A stretch of 64,000 bases of DNA, from NCBI RefSeq assembly GCF_040529335.1, contig NZ_CP159534.1, positions 1,054,001-1,118,000 on the forward strand. The letters are read 5' to 3'. The notes beneath the pieces were generated by a model, which saw nothing but the letters and a program-made list of their open reading frames with translations, was not told where the DNA came from and did no database searches. Both the position numbers and the translations under genes were made by a program. Of this stretch, positions 18,423 through 27,649 are shown in pieces; within the stretch, counting starts at the first letter, position 1, and each line of letters starts with the position of its first letter. This DNA is from Streptomyces sp. HUAS MG91 (lineage in GTDB: Bacteria > Actinomycetota > Actinomycetes > Streptomycetales > Streptomycetaceae).

Positions 18423-19799
18423 ATGCGTACGCGCAGAGCCGTTCCCCTGCTGGCCGCCTCTCTCATGGTGCTGACCGCGTCCGGGTCGCACCTCGCGAGC
18501 GCGGCCACGCCACAGGGCACACGGTGTGCACGACAGGAGCTCACGCGGGTGCCGGGCGCCGCCTTCCAGCAGCGGGCCTGTCTGGACGACCTGACCACGG
18601 CGGGCCTCGCGGGCACCGCGTACACCGACATGGCCGACCAGGCCGGGCTGACCGCCAAGGGCACCCGGAATCCTTCCGGCGTGCCGGGAATCCAGCTCGA
18701 CGGCTACTTCCGCGACAGCTCGCACACGAACACCACCCACGGCTGGAACCACGACGCGCAGTTCGTGATCCGGCTGCCCGACCACTGGAACGGCGGCCTG
18801 GTGGTGACCGCCGCGCCCGGCAACCGCAAGCAGTACTCGACCGACACGGCCGTCGCCGACCGGGTGCTCGCCCAGGGATACGCCTACGCGGCCACCGACA
18901 AGGGCAATACGGGCCCGGACTTCTACCGTGACGGTACGCGCGCCGGTGACGCCGTCGCCGAATGGAACGACCGCACCACGCAGCTCACGCGAGCGGCGAA
19001 GAAGGCCGTCGCCCTGCGCTACGGCCACTCCCCCCGGCGCACCTACATGACCGGCATCTCCAACGCGGGCTATCTCACGCGCTGGCAGTTGGAGAACCAC
19101 CCCGAGCTGTACGACGGAGGCGTGGACTGGGAGGGCGTGCTGTGGACGGCGCGCGGTCCCGGTCTGCTCACCACGCTGCCCACCGCCGTCGCGTACGGCC
19201 GGGGGACGGCCGGCGCGGACGCCATGTACGCGGCCGGTTTCGCCCGCGGCTCCGAGTTCCTGTGGCCCTACCACCAGAAGGCGTACTGGGGTCTGACGCA
19301 GAAGGTGTACCGCGCCGCGTTCGACCCGTCGTACGACCCGGGCTGTCCGGGCGTCTCCGCGGGCTCGACGCTGGACGAGATCCTGGCGCCCTGCGCCTCC
19401 GACGCCTCATACCGCTACGCCGACCGCCCCGCGTCGGTGCGCCGGGCCGTCGAGCGCGTGGCGCTGACCGGGCGCATCGGCAAGCCGCTGCTGACGCTCC
19501 AGGGCGACCTGGACACTCTGCTGCCGATCGCCACGGACGCCGACGTGTACGCGCGGATGACGGCCGCGCAGGGGCACGGCCGACTGCATCGCACGTACCG
19601 GGTCCAGGACGGCACGCACACCGACGGCCTGTACGACACGTATCCGGACCGGCTGCGGCCGATCCTGCCGTGCTACCGGGACGCCTTCGACACGCTCACC
19701 CGGTGGGTGGAGCACGGCACGAGGCCGCCCGCGAACCACACCGTGGCGCGGCCCGCGAGCGGTGACGTCGTCAACTCCTGCTCCGTCGGGGTCTCCTAG
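18423..19799 (+). CDS. Secreted alpha/beta hydrolase (tannase/oligomer-hydrolase-like)
   Basis: 458 residues. An N-terminal signal peptide (MRTRRAVPLLAASLMVLTASG, cleavage near ASA-A) is present. The nucleophile elbow is GISNAGY, preceded by ATDKGNTGPDFY. The late QGDLDTLLPI and DGTHTDGLYD segments supply the likely catalytic Asp and His. The layout is that of secreted tannase/feruloyl esterase or 3-hydroxybutyrate oligomer hydrolase relatives; which ester it cleaves cannot be decided. GGAGG lies eight bases before the start. It is the last chromosomal gene before the insertion-sequence cluster. Confidence 0.8.
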   Translation: MRTRRAVPLLAASLMVLTASGSHLASAATPQGTRCARQELTRVPGAAFQQRACLDDLTTAGLAGTAYTDMADQAGLTAKGTRNPSGVPGIQLDGYFRDSSHTNTTHGWNHDAQFVIRLPDHWNGGLVVTAAPGNRKQYSTDTAVADRVLAQGYAYAATDKGNTGPDFYRDGTRAGDAVAEWNDRTTQLTRAAKKAVALRYGHSPRRTYMTGISNAGYLTRWQLENHPELYDGGVDWEGVLWTARGPGLLTTLPTAVAYGRGTAGADAMYAAGFARGSEFLWPYHQKAYWGLTQKVYRAAFDPSYDPGCPGVSAGSTLDEILAPCASDASYRYADRPASVRRAVERVALTGRIGKPLLTLQGDLDTLLPIATDADVYARMTAAQGHGRLHRTYRVQDGTHTDGLYDTYPDRLRPILPCYRDAFDTLTRWVEHGTRPPANHTVARPASGDVVNSCSVGVS

Positions 19800-19877
19800 G
19801 GTTTGTCCCGGCGTTGGATCGGCTTGGGTAATGATCATGATGTGGCGAGTGTGATCACGGCATCGGAGCCGTCCTAG

Positions 19878-20506
19878 ATAACCCCGTTCACCGGGCTGAG
19901 CCCGCGGTGCTTCGGCAAGTTGATGACCGTGGTGCAGCGCGAGGTCTCGGACGAGCCGCGGCGCGGGCGGCCGTGGGGCCTGTCGTTGAAGGACCGGGTG
20001 CTGCTGGTCACGGTGTACTGGCGCACGAACTTGACGTTGCGTCAGCTCACCCCGCTGTTCAGCGTCTCGAAGTCCGACGCCGACCGGATCATCGACCAAC
20101 TCGGGCCCAAGCTCGCGCTCCAGCCGCGCCAGCGGTTCGCGAAGGACAGTGTGCTGATCGTGGACGACACCCTGGTGCCCACCCGCGACCACGCGGTGGC
20201 CGAGCAGTCGAAGAACTACCGCTATCTCATGAACCACCAGGTCGTCATCGACGCCGACACTCGGCTCGTCGTGGTGGTCGGCCGGCCGCTGCCCGGCAAC
20301 CACAACGACTGCAAGGCGTGGGAGGAATCCGGCGCGAAGGTCGCCGTCGGCAAGACGATGACCATTGCGGACGGCGGCTGTCCGGGTACCGGCCTGGTGA
20401 TGCCGCATCGCCGACGCAATGGCGAAGAGCCGGCCGACTGACAGAAGACGCACAACACCTCCCACAAACAGGTCCGCGCCCGCGTCGAGCACGTCTTCGC
20501 CCGCAT
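19878..20506 (+). pseudogene. IS5-family (DDE_Tnp_4) transposase, decayed
   Basis: Reads TGLSPRCFGKL...VQREVSDE, then a helix-turn-helix (LTLRQLTPLFSVSKSDADRII), the first DDE Asp (LIVDDTLVP) and the second (TIADGG). An in-frame TGA at 20439-20441 stands where relatives have Trp. The same frame then resumes with SHKQVRARVEHVFAR (the third catalytic residue, Glu) and breaks off at 20506. A TAG at 19875 closes the frame upstream, so the N-terminus is also lost. It is truncated at both ends with one nonsense change, and inactive. Confidence 0.85.
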
Positions 20507-20589
20507 ACGGTGCGATCATCCAGACCGGCACCGAGTCCTACCGGCTCGCCCACACCAGGGCTCTGGCCGAACAAGCAGCCAACGGCTGA
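20506..20589 (+). pseudogene. C-terminal transposon-protein fragment (possibly IstB-like)
   Basis: A 27-codon open stretch ending in TGA begins exactly where the IS5-type homology stops. It reads YGAIIQTGTESYRLAHTRALAEQ, similar in style to the C-terminal tail of IS21 helper ATPases (hydrophobic strand, then SYR-L/M-R). It is too short for certainty and marks the junction of two truncated elements. Confidence 0.35.
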
Positions 20590-20606
20590 ACCTGGATCTC
20601 GCTCCT

Positions 20607-21539
20607 TCAATCACCCATTGCGCGAGACCAGCGCTCTTGGATGACAGCCTGCTTCCGCACACGATCGAGTGCCGCCCGGCCTGCAGGTCCCCAGTGCGCC
20701 TTACCACCGGGAAGAGCTCTGTCTCCGTTGTGCCCCATGAGCATCAAGAAGAGGCTCTTCATAGCGGCCAGCCCCCGGGCCCGCCGGATCGTCGCCTCGT
20801 CTGCCTGCGCGTACCTGTCGAAGAACCGTGACGCCGTGCCTGCGGGCAGCAGCACCCATGCGGCAGCAAGATCCCACGCCGGATCACCAGCGAACATGTC
20901 ACCGAAGTCGACGATGCCCGAGAGCGTTCCATCCGAGACGACGACGTTCGCGGGGTGGAGGTCGCCGTGGACCCATACTGCCGGGCCCTCCCACTCAGGC
21001 GCCGCGACAGCATCGTCCCAGACGGCGCGGACGTCAGCAGCGATGTCATATGGGGCAACGGCCTGGAAGAGGTTTTCGAAGCCGTCCGTGCAATTCCTGG
21101 GATGGGCACCGCGGTCCGCAGCGATCGGCGCATCGGCAGGCGCCTACACATGGAGCGCACGGAGGAAGCCTGCCAGCGTGTCGGCCGCGTGCGCGCCACG
21201 GCTGATTGAACCGTGGTCCAGCGGCTCACCGTGGATCCAGGTCATCACGGTCCAGTGCTTGGGGAAGCGCTCGGACGGTTTACCGAACCGCACCGGAGTC
21301 GGGACCGGCAGCGGCAGGCGCGGAGCCAGCACAGGCAGCCACCGACGCTCCTTCAGCTGGAGCTCCGGGGTGGGATCCATACGCTGCATGCGCACGGCCA
21401 ACTCGTCCCCAAGGCGCCACATTTGATTGCCCCAGCCACCCGCAACCTCGCGAATGGCCAGCCCTGCCAGGTCTGGATGCTGCTCCTGCAGCAGGGCAAG
21501 GACCAGGTCCGCAGTGATCTCGATCTCAGTGTCAGTCAT
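20607..21539 (-). pseudogene. Aminoglycoside-phosphotransferase-family kinase interrupted by one amber codon
   Basis: 310 sense positions in a single frame. The N-lobe starts MTDTEIEITADLV with the ATP-site strands (NQMWRLGDELAVRMQRM). The C-lobe has the catalytic loop WVHGDLHPANVVV and the metal-binding DFGDMFAGDPAWDL. Every family landmark is present, but a TAG at 21144-21146 (minus strand), after FLRALHV, splits it into 131 and about 179 codons. Reading continues in the same frame, so a single base change (for example from CAG) explains it. Such APH/choline-kinase-like enzymes phosphorylate hydroxyl groups of small molecules. Confidence 0.88.
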
Positions 21540-22251
21540 ACGAAGCCACAGTACCGAGGCAAGAGAGGCTCACCCTCCCCCTGACGGCCTCCGTCAGCGG
21601 CCAAGTGACATCAAGACTCACTGACATTGATCATGCAGATCCGGCGTCACTGACTCCCGAAAACACCTCGAAATGGCTTCCCTGGAAAGTGACACAGCCA
21701 ACGGGGTGCCGGTCACGGTGACGTGCCGGGTGCTGAAGCTCGCCGGACAGCCCTACTACCGGTGGCTGGAACGGCCGGCGACCGATGCCGTGCTGGAGGA
21801 GGCATATCGCGCGAACGCGCTGTTCGACGCCCACCGCGACGACCCGGAGTTCGGCTACCGGTTCCTGGCTGATGAAGCGCGCGGCGCCGGGGCCGTGATG
21901 GCGGACCGGACCGCGTGGCGGATCTGCCGGGACAACCGCTGGTGGAGCGTGTTCGGCAAGAAGCGCGGCAAGGGCAAGAAGGCCGGCCCGCCGGTGCACG
22001 ACGACCTCGTCCGCCGTGACTTCAGTGCGATCGGCCCGAACCGGCTGTGGCTCGCAGACATCACCGAGCACGCCACCGGCGAAGGAAAGTTGTATCTCCG
22101 CGCAGTCAAGGACGTCTTCAGCAAGCGCATCGTCGGCTACTCCATCGACACGCGGATGAAGTCCCGCCTGGCCGTCGCGGCCCTGAACAACGCCGTGGCC
22201 CGGCGCGGACACGTCGCCGGGTGCATTCTGCACAGCGACCGCGGATCGCAG

Positions 22252-23703
22252 GACGGATTCAACTGATCGTCGCAACACCTTGATCGGAAGGTGAAGCGAT
22301 GGGTGCTGTGGAACGGCACAAGCAGGTACGGGCGTATCGGGGGTTGATGCCGTCGCCGGGCGGACCGTCGGTGGCCTGGCGCGAGGACAGGGTCAGGTTC
22401 TGGACGGCGATCGCTCGGGGTGCCAAGACCGAGGTTGCGTGCAGTGCTGCCGGGGTGTCCGGGCCGGTGGGATTCCGCTGGTTCCGGCACGCTGGCGGCG
22501 TGAATCCGTGTCTTGCTGATGAGGTGTCCGGGCGCTACGTGTCGTTCTCCGAACGGGAGGACATCGCTGTCTGGCATGCCCAGGGCGCCGGCGTCCGCGA
22601 GATCGCCCGCAGGCTCGGGCGGGCGCCGTCGACGGTCTCTCGTGAGCTGCGGCGCAATGCCTCCACCCGTACCTACACGCTGGACTACCGGGCCTCGACC
22701 GCGCAGTGGCACGCTGAACGCCGGGCCCGGCGCCCGAAGACAGCCAAGCTCGTGGGCAATGCGAGGCTGCGAGCCTATGTCCAGGCCCGCCTGGCGGGGG
22801 ACGTGACCGACGCCGGAGGCAACCGTGTCGGCCCCGAGGGCCCGGCCTGGAAGGGGCGCAACAAGCCGCACCGCGGGGACAGAGGCTGGGTGACAGCATG
22901 GAGCCCGGAGCAGATCGCGCGACGCCTGCCCATCGAGTTCCCCGACGACGAGGACATGCGCATCAGCCACGAGGCGATCTACCAGGCGCTCTACGTCGAG
23001 GGACGTGGTGCGCTGAAACGCGAGCTGGTGGCCTGCCTGCGCACCGGACGGGCGCTGCGTGTTCCCCGGGCACGCAGCAGGCAGAAGGCGTGGGCCCACG
23101 TCACCGACAAGGTCCTCCTCAGCGAGCGTCCCGCCGAGGCCGAGGACCGTGCCGTTCCCGGGCATTGGGAGGGCGACCTCATCATCGGGCTGAAGCGCTC
23201 GGCGATCGGGACCCTCGTCGAGCGCACCACCAGGTTCACCATGCTGGTCCACCTGCCGCGTGAGGAGGGCTACGGCGTGATCCCGCGAGCGAAGAACGGC
23301 CCTGCCCTGGCCGGATACGGTGCCATCACGATGAAGGACGCCCTGGCCAGGACGATGACCACGCTGCCTGAGCTGCTCCTGCGGTCTCGCACCTGGGACC
23401 GCGGCAAGGAGCTGTCCGCACACGCCGCTTTCACGGTCGAGACCGGTATCCCTGTCTACTTCGCCGACCCCCACAGCCCCTGGCAACGCGGGACCAACGA
23501 GAACACCAACGGCCTGCTGCGTCAGTACTTCCCCAAGGGCACCGACTTGTCCCGCTGGAACAACGAAGAACTCGAGGCCGTTGCGGCCGTCTTCAACAAC
23601 CGGCCCCGGAAAACCCTCGGGTGGCAAACCCCGGCTGAAGTGTTCACCAAGCAGCTACGATCGCTCCCACCAGCCAGCGTTGCGACGACCGATTGAATCC
23701 GTC
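22252..23703 (+). mobile_element. Complete IS30-family element with 3-bp target duplication
   Basis: 1452 bp. The terminal inverted repeat GACGGATTCAA-N5-CGTCGCAAC at 22252-22276 matches 23679-23703 in inverse, differing only in the middle five bases. CAG at 22249-22251 and at 23704-23706 is the target duplication inside the IS3 gene. Ends, transposase and target duplication are all intact, so it appears potentially active and is the youngest event at this spot. Confidence 0.92.
22299..23696 (+). CDS. IS30 family transposase
   Basis: 465 residues. An N-terminal region with a helix-turn-helix (FSEREDIAVWHAQGAGVREIARRLG and STVSRELRRN) is typical of IS30. The rve core has GHWEGDLIIG (D), WDRGKELSAH (D) and QRGTNENTNGLLRQYFPKGTD (E). 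The C-terminus (NNRPRKTLGWQTPAEVF) is canonical. The ATG follows GGAAGGTGAAGCG. The last codons run into the right inverted repeat. Confidence 0.95.
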   Translation: MGAVERHKQVRAYRGLMPSPGGPSVAWREDRVRFWTAIARGAKTEVACSAAGVSGPVGFRWFRHAGGVNPCLADEVSGRYVSFSEREDIAVWHAQGAGVREIARRLGRAPSTVSRELRRNASTRTYTLDYRASTAQWHAERRARRPKTAKLVGNARLRAYVQARLAGDVTDAGGNRVGPEGPAWKGRNKPHRGDRGWVTAWSPEQIARRLPIEFPDDEDMRISHEAIYQALYVEGRGALKRELVACLRTGRALRVPRARSRQKAWAHVTDKVLLSERPAEAEDRAVPGHWEGDLIIGLKRSAIGTLVERTTRFTMLVHLPREEGYGVIPRAKNGPALAGYGAITMKDALARTMTTLPELLLRSRTWDRGKELSAHAAFTVETGIPVYFADPHSPWQRGTNENTNGLLRQYFPKGTDLSRWNNEELEAVAAVFNNRPRKTLGWQTPAEVFTKQLRSLPPASVATTD

Positions 23704-24192
23704 CAGTTCCGGTCCCGGAAATACGTCCAGGCGCTCGACCGACACCGGATCACCGGCTCGATAGGGAGGGTCGGGGCGGCAGGCGACAACGCGGCCATGG
23801 AGTCCTTCTTCAGCCTGCTGCAGAAGAACGTCCTCGACCGCCGGCAGTGGGCCACCCGTGAAGAACTGCGGATCGCGATCGTGACCTGGATCGAGAGGAC
23901 CTACCACCGACGCCGCAGACAAGCCTCCCTCGGCCGGCTCACACCCGTCGAGTTCGAGACCGTCATGACCACACCGGCCCTCCGGACCGCGTGACCACAC
24001 CTGTCACCCAACCGTGCATCAGACCCTCCCTGCCTCGTGGCAGGCCGCTGGCACTTGGTGGCGGCGGTCGCGTTGACGTGCTCGGGGAAGGGCGCCGAAC
24101 ACCCTCAATCAGGTGAATGGTCAGATCCAACTCATGACGGCTCGTCCTGCCAGGCAATCCTGATGTGATCAGCATCCTGACCAGGAGGAACG

Positions 24193-24636
24193 TTGAGGAG
24201 AACGATCGCTATCGCCGCTGCTCTCGCCTCGCTCGGCCTTGCTGGCCTTCCAACCGCCGCGGACGCGCGGGAGACCTGGAACACTCACGAGAAATGTGTA
24301 CAGACGGACTGGGACGGCCGCCGCATCCCCACGCGAACTGGTAACTCGGAGTTGGGGTGGAACCACTTCTCCCGGCCACACAACATCACGTCGTGCAAGC
24401 TCATCAAGGCCGCGCTTAACGGCAAGCCGGACAAGAAGTCCGACCAGCAGCGCAATCTCGAGTACTGGGGTTCGGCCATCCATAACGGGCGCCAGGTCGA
24501 CTTCGTAGTCAAGGTGCGCTACGCAAAGGAGACCGACGACGGTCGGTACACCGCGCCGGGCACGAAAGGGAAGATCGGTGTGATCACCGCCTACTGCAGA
24601 GGGGTGCAGAAGTGCCCGTCATGGGTCAACAACTAG
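24193..24636 (+). CDS. Small secreted Cys-containing protein, candidate BECR-fold RNase toxin
   Basis: 147 residues from a TTG start placed 4 bp after a perfect AGGAGG. A signal peptide (MRRTIAIAAALASLGLAG...ADA) precedes a mature part of about 120 residues with four Cys. The pattern is WNHFSRPHNITSCKLIKAAL, then LEYWGSAIHNGRQVDFVVKV, then GKIGVITAYC. The order His-rich helix, 'G-x-I-x-x-G-x-x-V-x-V-V-V' strand and 'GVITAY' strand resembles Barnase/EndoU/Colicin-type (BECR) RNase toxins, but I cannot confirm homology. It overlaps the next gene by 16 bp. It lies between insertion sequences, with lower GC3 than the chromosomal genes, which suggests transfer. Confidence 0.7.
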   Translation: MRRTIAIAAALASLGLAGLPTAADARETWNTHEKCVQTDWDGRRIPTRTGNSELGWNHFSRPHNITSCKLIKAALNGKPDKKSDQQRNLEYWGSAIHNGRQVDFVVKVRYAKETDDGRYTAPGTKGKIGVITAYCRGVQKCPSWVNN

Positions 24637-25070
24637 GGGCCGTCTCTTCAGAGGCTCTCGCCCGGACCCAGTGCGCCGTCGCGGTCGCACTGTGGCACTA
24701 CACCGCCACACCAGTGGCCAAGCCGTACTACGTGCGCGGGTGCATCCCCGACCAAGATGAGCCGAGCGTGACTGTCGCCTTGTGGACCGGGCCTGAAGCA
24801 CGTGAGAAGAGGAACCTCTTCCTGTCTATCCCGCTGGTATCTGGCGGGGTGCCTCTCTCGGCGACGCAGGTCATGGTGGGGCTGCTGCGTTTGGGCCGGG
24901 GCACGCACATGTTCGGTTTCACCGGCCGAAGATTCGACGGCAAGCGCGTCCTCGATGGCAGTTCACTGGTCGAGGATGTCAGGGCTGCTTCGCCTCTGAA
25001 AGAAACCAGGGAACCGCAGATGCCTCGGGGCTTCTATTTCGAACGGCCTGGACAGGTGAGGAAGTACTGA
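24621..25070 (+). CDS. Hypothetical cytosolic protein overlapping the secreted protein; candidate immunity partner
   Basis: 149 residues from the ATG at 24621 (MGQQLGAVSSEALARTQ); a GTG at 24612 in the same frame is possible. No signal peptide or membrane segment. Central strands (YVRGCIPDQDEPSVTVALWTG, KRNLFLSIPL) suggest an alpha/beta fold. Family not recognised. The start lies inside the 3' end of the secreted-protein gene, implying translational coupling, the usual arrangement of a toxin with its immunity protein. Codon bias is weaker than in the chromosomal genes. Confidence 0.55.
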   Translation: MGQQLGAVSSEALARTQCAVAVALWHYTATPVAKPYYVRGCIPDQDEPSVTVALWTGPEAREKRNLFLSIPLVSGGVPLSATQVMVGLLRLGRGTHMFGFTGRRFDGKRVLDGSSLVEDVRAASPLKETREPQMPRGFYFERPGQVRKY

Positions 25071-25077
25071 GCGTTTT

Positions 25078-25590
25078 CCAACCTCGGCTTGAGCTGGGGC
25101 CGCTGCTCGCACTGGAGCCGATGGCCCGGTCGGCCGATGTGGCGGACCGGCTATGGATCGTCGACGGCATCCCGGTTCCGGTCCGCGACCGGCACGCCGG
25201 TTCCTCCTCACGCAACTACCGGTTTCCGGCGAACGTGCAGGTCGTCGTGGCTGCCGACACCCGCCTGGTGATCGCCGCCGCCCGGCCGGTGCCGGGCACC
25301 ACCGCGGACGCGCACGCCTGGCGGGCCTCCGGCCTGGCCGCGCGCTGCCAGGGCGTGACCGTCCTGGCAGACGGCGCCTACCTCAACTGCGGCATGGTCG
25401 CCCCGCACCGCAAACGCCCCCGACGGGCCCTGCTGCCGGGCGAGGAGGCCGACAACGCCGCCCATCGCAAGGTCCGCGCCCGGGTCGAGCACGTGATCGG
25501 CCGGATGAAGAACTACAAGGTCCTCCGCGACTGCCGGCAACACGGCGACGGCCTCCACCACGCCGTCCAGGCCATCTGTCGGCGTACAAG
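25078..25590 (+). pseudogene. IS5-type transposase fragment, truncated at both ends
   Basis: An open stretch encoding RLWIVDGIPVPVRDR (first D), a strand with VVVAADTRLVIAAARPVPGT, VTVLADGAYLN (second D) and KVRARVEHVIGRMKNYKVLRDC (E). It lacks the N-terminal helix-turn-helix half and ends in HHAVQAI, where relatives continue into a short helix. It is a different, more intact relative of the remnant at 19878. The 100 bp to the next element (25591-25694) contain nothing I recognise. Confidence 0.82.
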
Positions 25591-26371
25591 TGAACGTGCA
25601 CCACCTCGTACGAAAGAGAACGCACCGTTGTTGATGCGCGGAGGGGCTGGAGCCGAAAGTCTGCTGCCGTCGGTTCGGGATCGGCGGAGGGCGGCTAGGC
25701 ACTGTCCGGCGGATCATGTGACTGTCGGGCTGACTCGTCGTTGTGCTCGGCATGGGGCGGGGTGATCTGACGAATGCGGAGTGGGTGCGGCTGGAGCCGC
25801 ATCTGCCGGCCGCCGGGCGACGCGGCGGTCGTTGGAGCGATCACCGAAAGATGGTCAACGGGATCCTCTTTCGCGTGCGGACCGGCATACCGTGGCGGGA
25901 TCTTCCCGAGCGGTTCGGCAGCTGGAAAACCGTCTACGAACGGCACCGCCGCTGGTCGGCGGACGGCACCTGGGACCGGATCCTGCGTGCCGTCCAGGCC
26001 GACGCCGACCTGGCCAGCCGGCTCGACTGGACCATGGTCAGCGTCGACTCCACCTCGTGCCGAGCCCATCAGCACGCGGCCGGGGCCCGCAAGAAGGCAC
26101 CACGCGTCCCGAAAAAAGATCGACGCCCCGAAACCACCGACCCGACGAGGGACTCGGACGGTCCCGGGGCGGCCTGACCTGCAAAATCCACCTCGCCGGT
26201 GAGGGAGGTTGCCGCCCGCTGGCCTTCCTGGTGACACCGGGCCAGTGGGGTGACGCACCGCAGATGATCGAGGTCCTGAAACGGATCCGGGTCCACCGCC
26301 CTCAGAGCGGCCACCCGCGAACCCGGCCGGACCACGTCGGTGGCGACAAGACACCCCATGCAGCTATCGGG

Positions 26372-27613
26372 TCAAGCAGCTGCGGTGAGTGGTGATGGTT
26401 TGGGTGGGGCGAATGCGATCGCTTCGTTGAACCTCTGGCGGGTGGTCAGGCAGTGGTGGAGCTGGCCGAGCATGCGGTTGAAGAGGTTCCGGAGAGCTGC
26501 GTAGTAGCGATCGCCGGTCTTTCGCCGACGGTTGTAGTGGTCGTGGGCGCCGGTTGAGGCAGTGAGTGCGGCGAAAGCCCAGTGCCGGCCGGTTGCGGCC
26601 AGGCGGCTGTTCTTGATCCGGCGGTGGCTGACGCGGCGGCTTTTTCCGGACTCGCGGGTCACGGGGGCGCTTCCGGCGTATGCCTTCAGATCGCGGGCTG
26701 TGTCGAACCGGGTGCGGTCGTCGCCGATTTCGGCGAGGAGACGGGCGCCGGTCAGCGCGGCGAGCCCCGGGAAACTCGTGATGATTTCCGCGTCGGGGTG
26801 CTGGAAGAAGAGTTCCTCGGTGGCGCTTGCCAGCTCGTCACAGGACCTGCAGGCGGCTTCGAGCTGGGCGAGCAAGGCAAGTGTTTGGTGTCCCATCGCC
26901 GTTTCCACCAGAGCTGGCTGGCGAAGCCAGGTCCGGCGGAAGACTTCGAGCAGGCGGTCGGTCTCGGCCTCGATCCGGCGCTGGCGGCCGGCCTGCTTGA
27001 CCACGGCTTTGAGCTTGGTGCGGGCGAGCTTGGCGGCTTGGGCCTGCGTGGGCGCGATCGCCAGGATCGCTCGAGCTTCTCGAGCCAGCAGCTTCTCGCG
27101 CTTTTCGGCAAATGCTTCAAGGACTGCCGGGTAGTACTCGCGCAGGTGCGAGCGCAGACGATTGTGTGTCCGAGTGCGGTCCCAGACCGCGTCCTGCTGG
27201 GCTCTGGCGAGGACGGCGATCGCCCTGACCAGCTCGGTGTCGTCCGGTAGAGGCCGGTGGAGCTCTGCGTCGGTCCGCAGGATGTTCGCCAGCACGACGG
27301 CGTCCTGGTGGTCGGACTTTTTGCGGGAGACGGAATGCCGGTCTCGGTAGCGTGCCACGGCCATGGGGTTGTTCGAGAACACTTGGCGCCCGGAAGCCCG
27401 CAGACAGGCCACCATGAGCCCGCGCGAAGTCTCGATCGCGATCGGGATCGGATCGTCGGGGGTGTCTCCGTGTTCGGCCAGCAGACGGAGCAGGTCCTGG
27501 AAGCCCGTCGCGTCGTCGCTGACCCTGAGTTTGCCGAGCAGACGAGCGTCGCAGTCAAGCACCGCCACGTCGTGATGGTCTTCGGCCCAGTCGATTCCGC
27601 AGGTCACCTGCAT
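26372..27613 (-). CDS. IS110 family transposase (DEDD + Tnp_20)
   Basis: 413 residues. The RuvC-like DEDD domain starts MQVTCGIDWAEDHHDVAV (D), followed by PIAIETSRGLMV (E) and KKSDHQDAVVLANILR (D/D). A coiled central part spans about 140-260. The C-terminal Tnp_20 domain has ITSFPGLAALTGARLLAEIGD and AYAGSAPVTRESGKSR, which holds the conserved serine region, then RRIKNSRLA. IS110 recombinases use both domains with a bridge RNA to join donor and target at the core. All motifs are intact. Confidence 0.95.
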   Translation of the reverse strand: MQVTCGIDWAEDHHDVAVLDCDARLLGKLRVSDDATGFQDLLRLLAEHGDTPDDPIPIAIETSRGLMVACLRASGRQVFSNNPMAVARYRDRHSVSRKKSDHQDAVVLANILRTDAELHRPLPDDTELVRAIAVLARAQQDAVWDRTRTHNRLRSHLREYYPAVLEAFAEKREKLLAREARAILAIAPTQAQAAKLARTKLKAVVKQAGRQRRIEAETDRLLEVFRRTWLRQPALVETAMGHQTLALLAQLEAACRSCDELASATEELFFQHPDAEIITSFPGLAALTGARLLAEIGDDRTRFDTARDLKAYAGSAPVTRESGKSRRVSHRRIKNSRLAATGRHWAFAALTASTGAHDHYNRRRKTGDRYYAALRNLFNRMLGQLHHCLTTRQRFNEAIAFAPPKPSPLTAAA

Positions 27614-27649
27614 GCGCGCCTCTTTTCGATACCTCGCTGACCGCCGGCC

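Larger units (their letters stand above)
21673..23994 (+). pseudogene. IS3-family transposase orfB, split by IS30
   Basis: Codons 21673-22251 and 23707-23994 form one 288-codon rve-type transposase when the IS30 copy is removed. The HTH_21 region reads DDPEFGYRFLADEA. The catalytic core has LWLADITEH (D), HSDRGSQ (D) joined directly to FRSRKYVQ, then GDNAAMESFF (E) and WIERTYHRRRRQ. No orfA is found in the 130 bp upstream, so the element was already truncated or its left part is lost. The joint HSDRGSQ/FRSRKY restores a normal family sequence. Confidence 0.92.

Noticed and set aside
21673..22266. Separate IS3 transposase gene ending DGFN
   Set aside because: The last codons come from the IS30 inverted repeat; the gene continues after 23706.
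24612..24636. GTG at 24612 as start of the partner gene
   Set aside because: Possible, but the ATG at 24621 is preferred; neither has a clear ribosome-binding site, fitting translational coupling.
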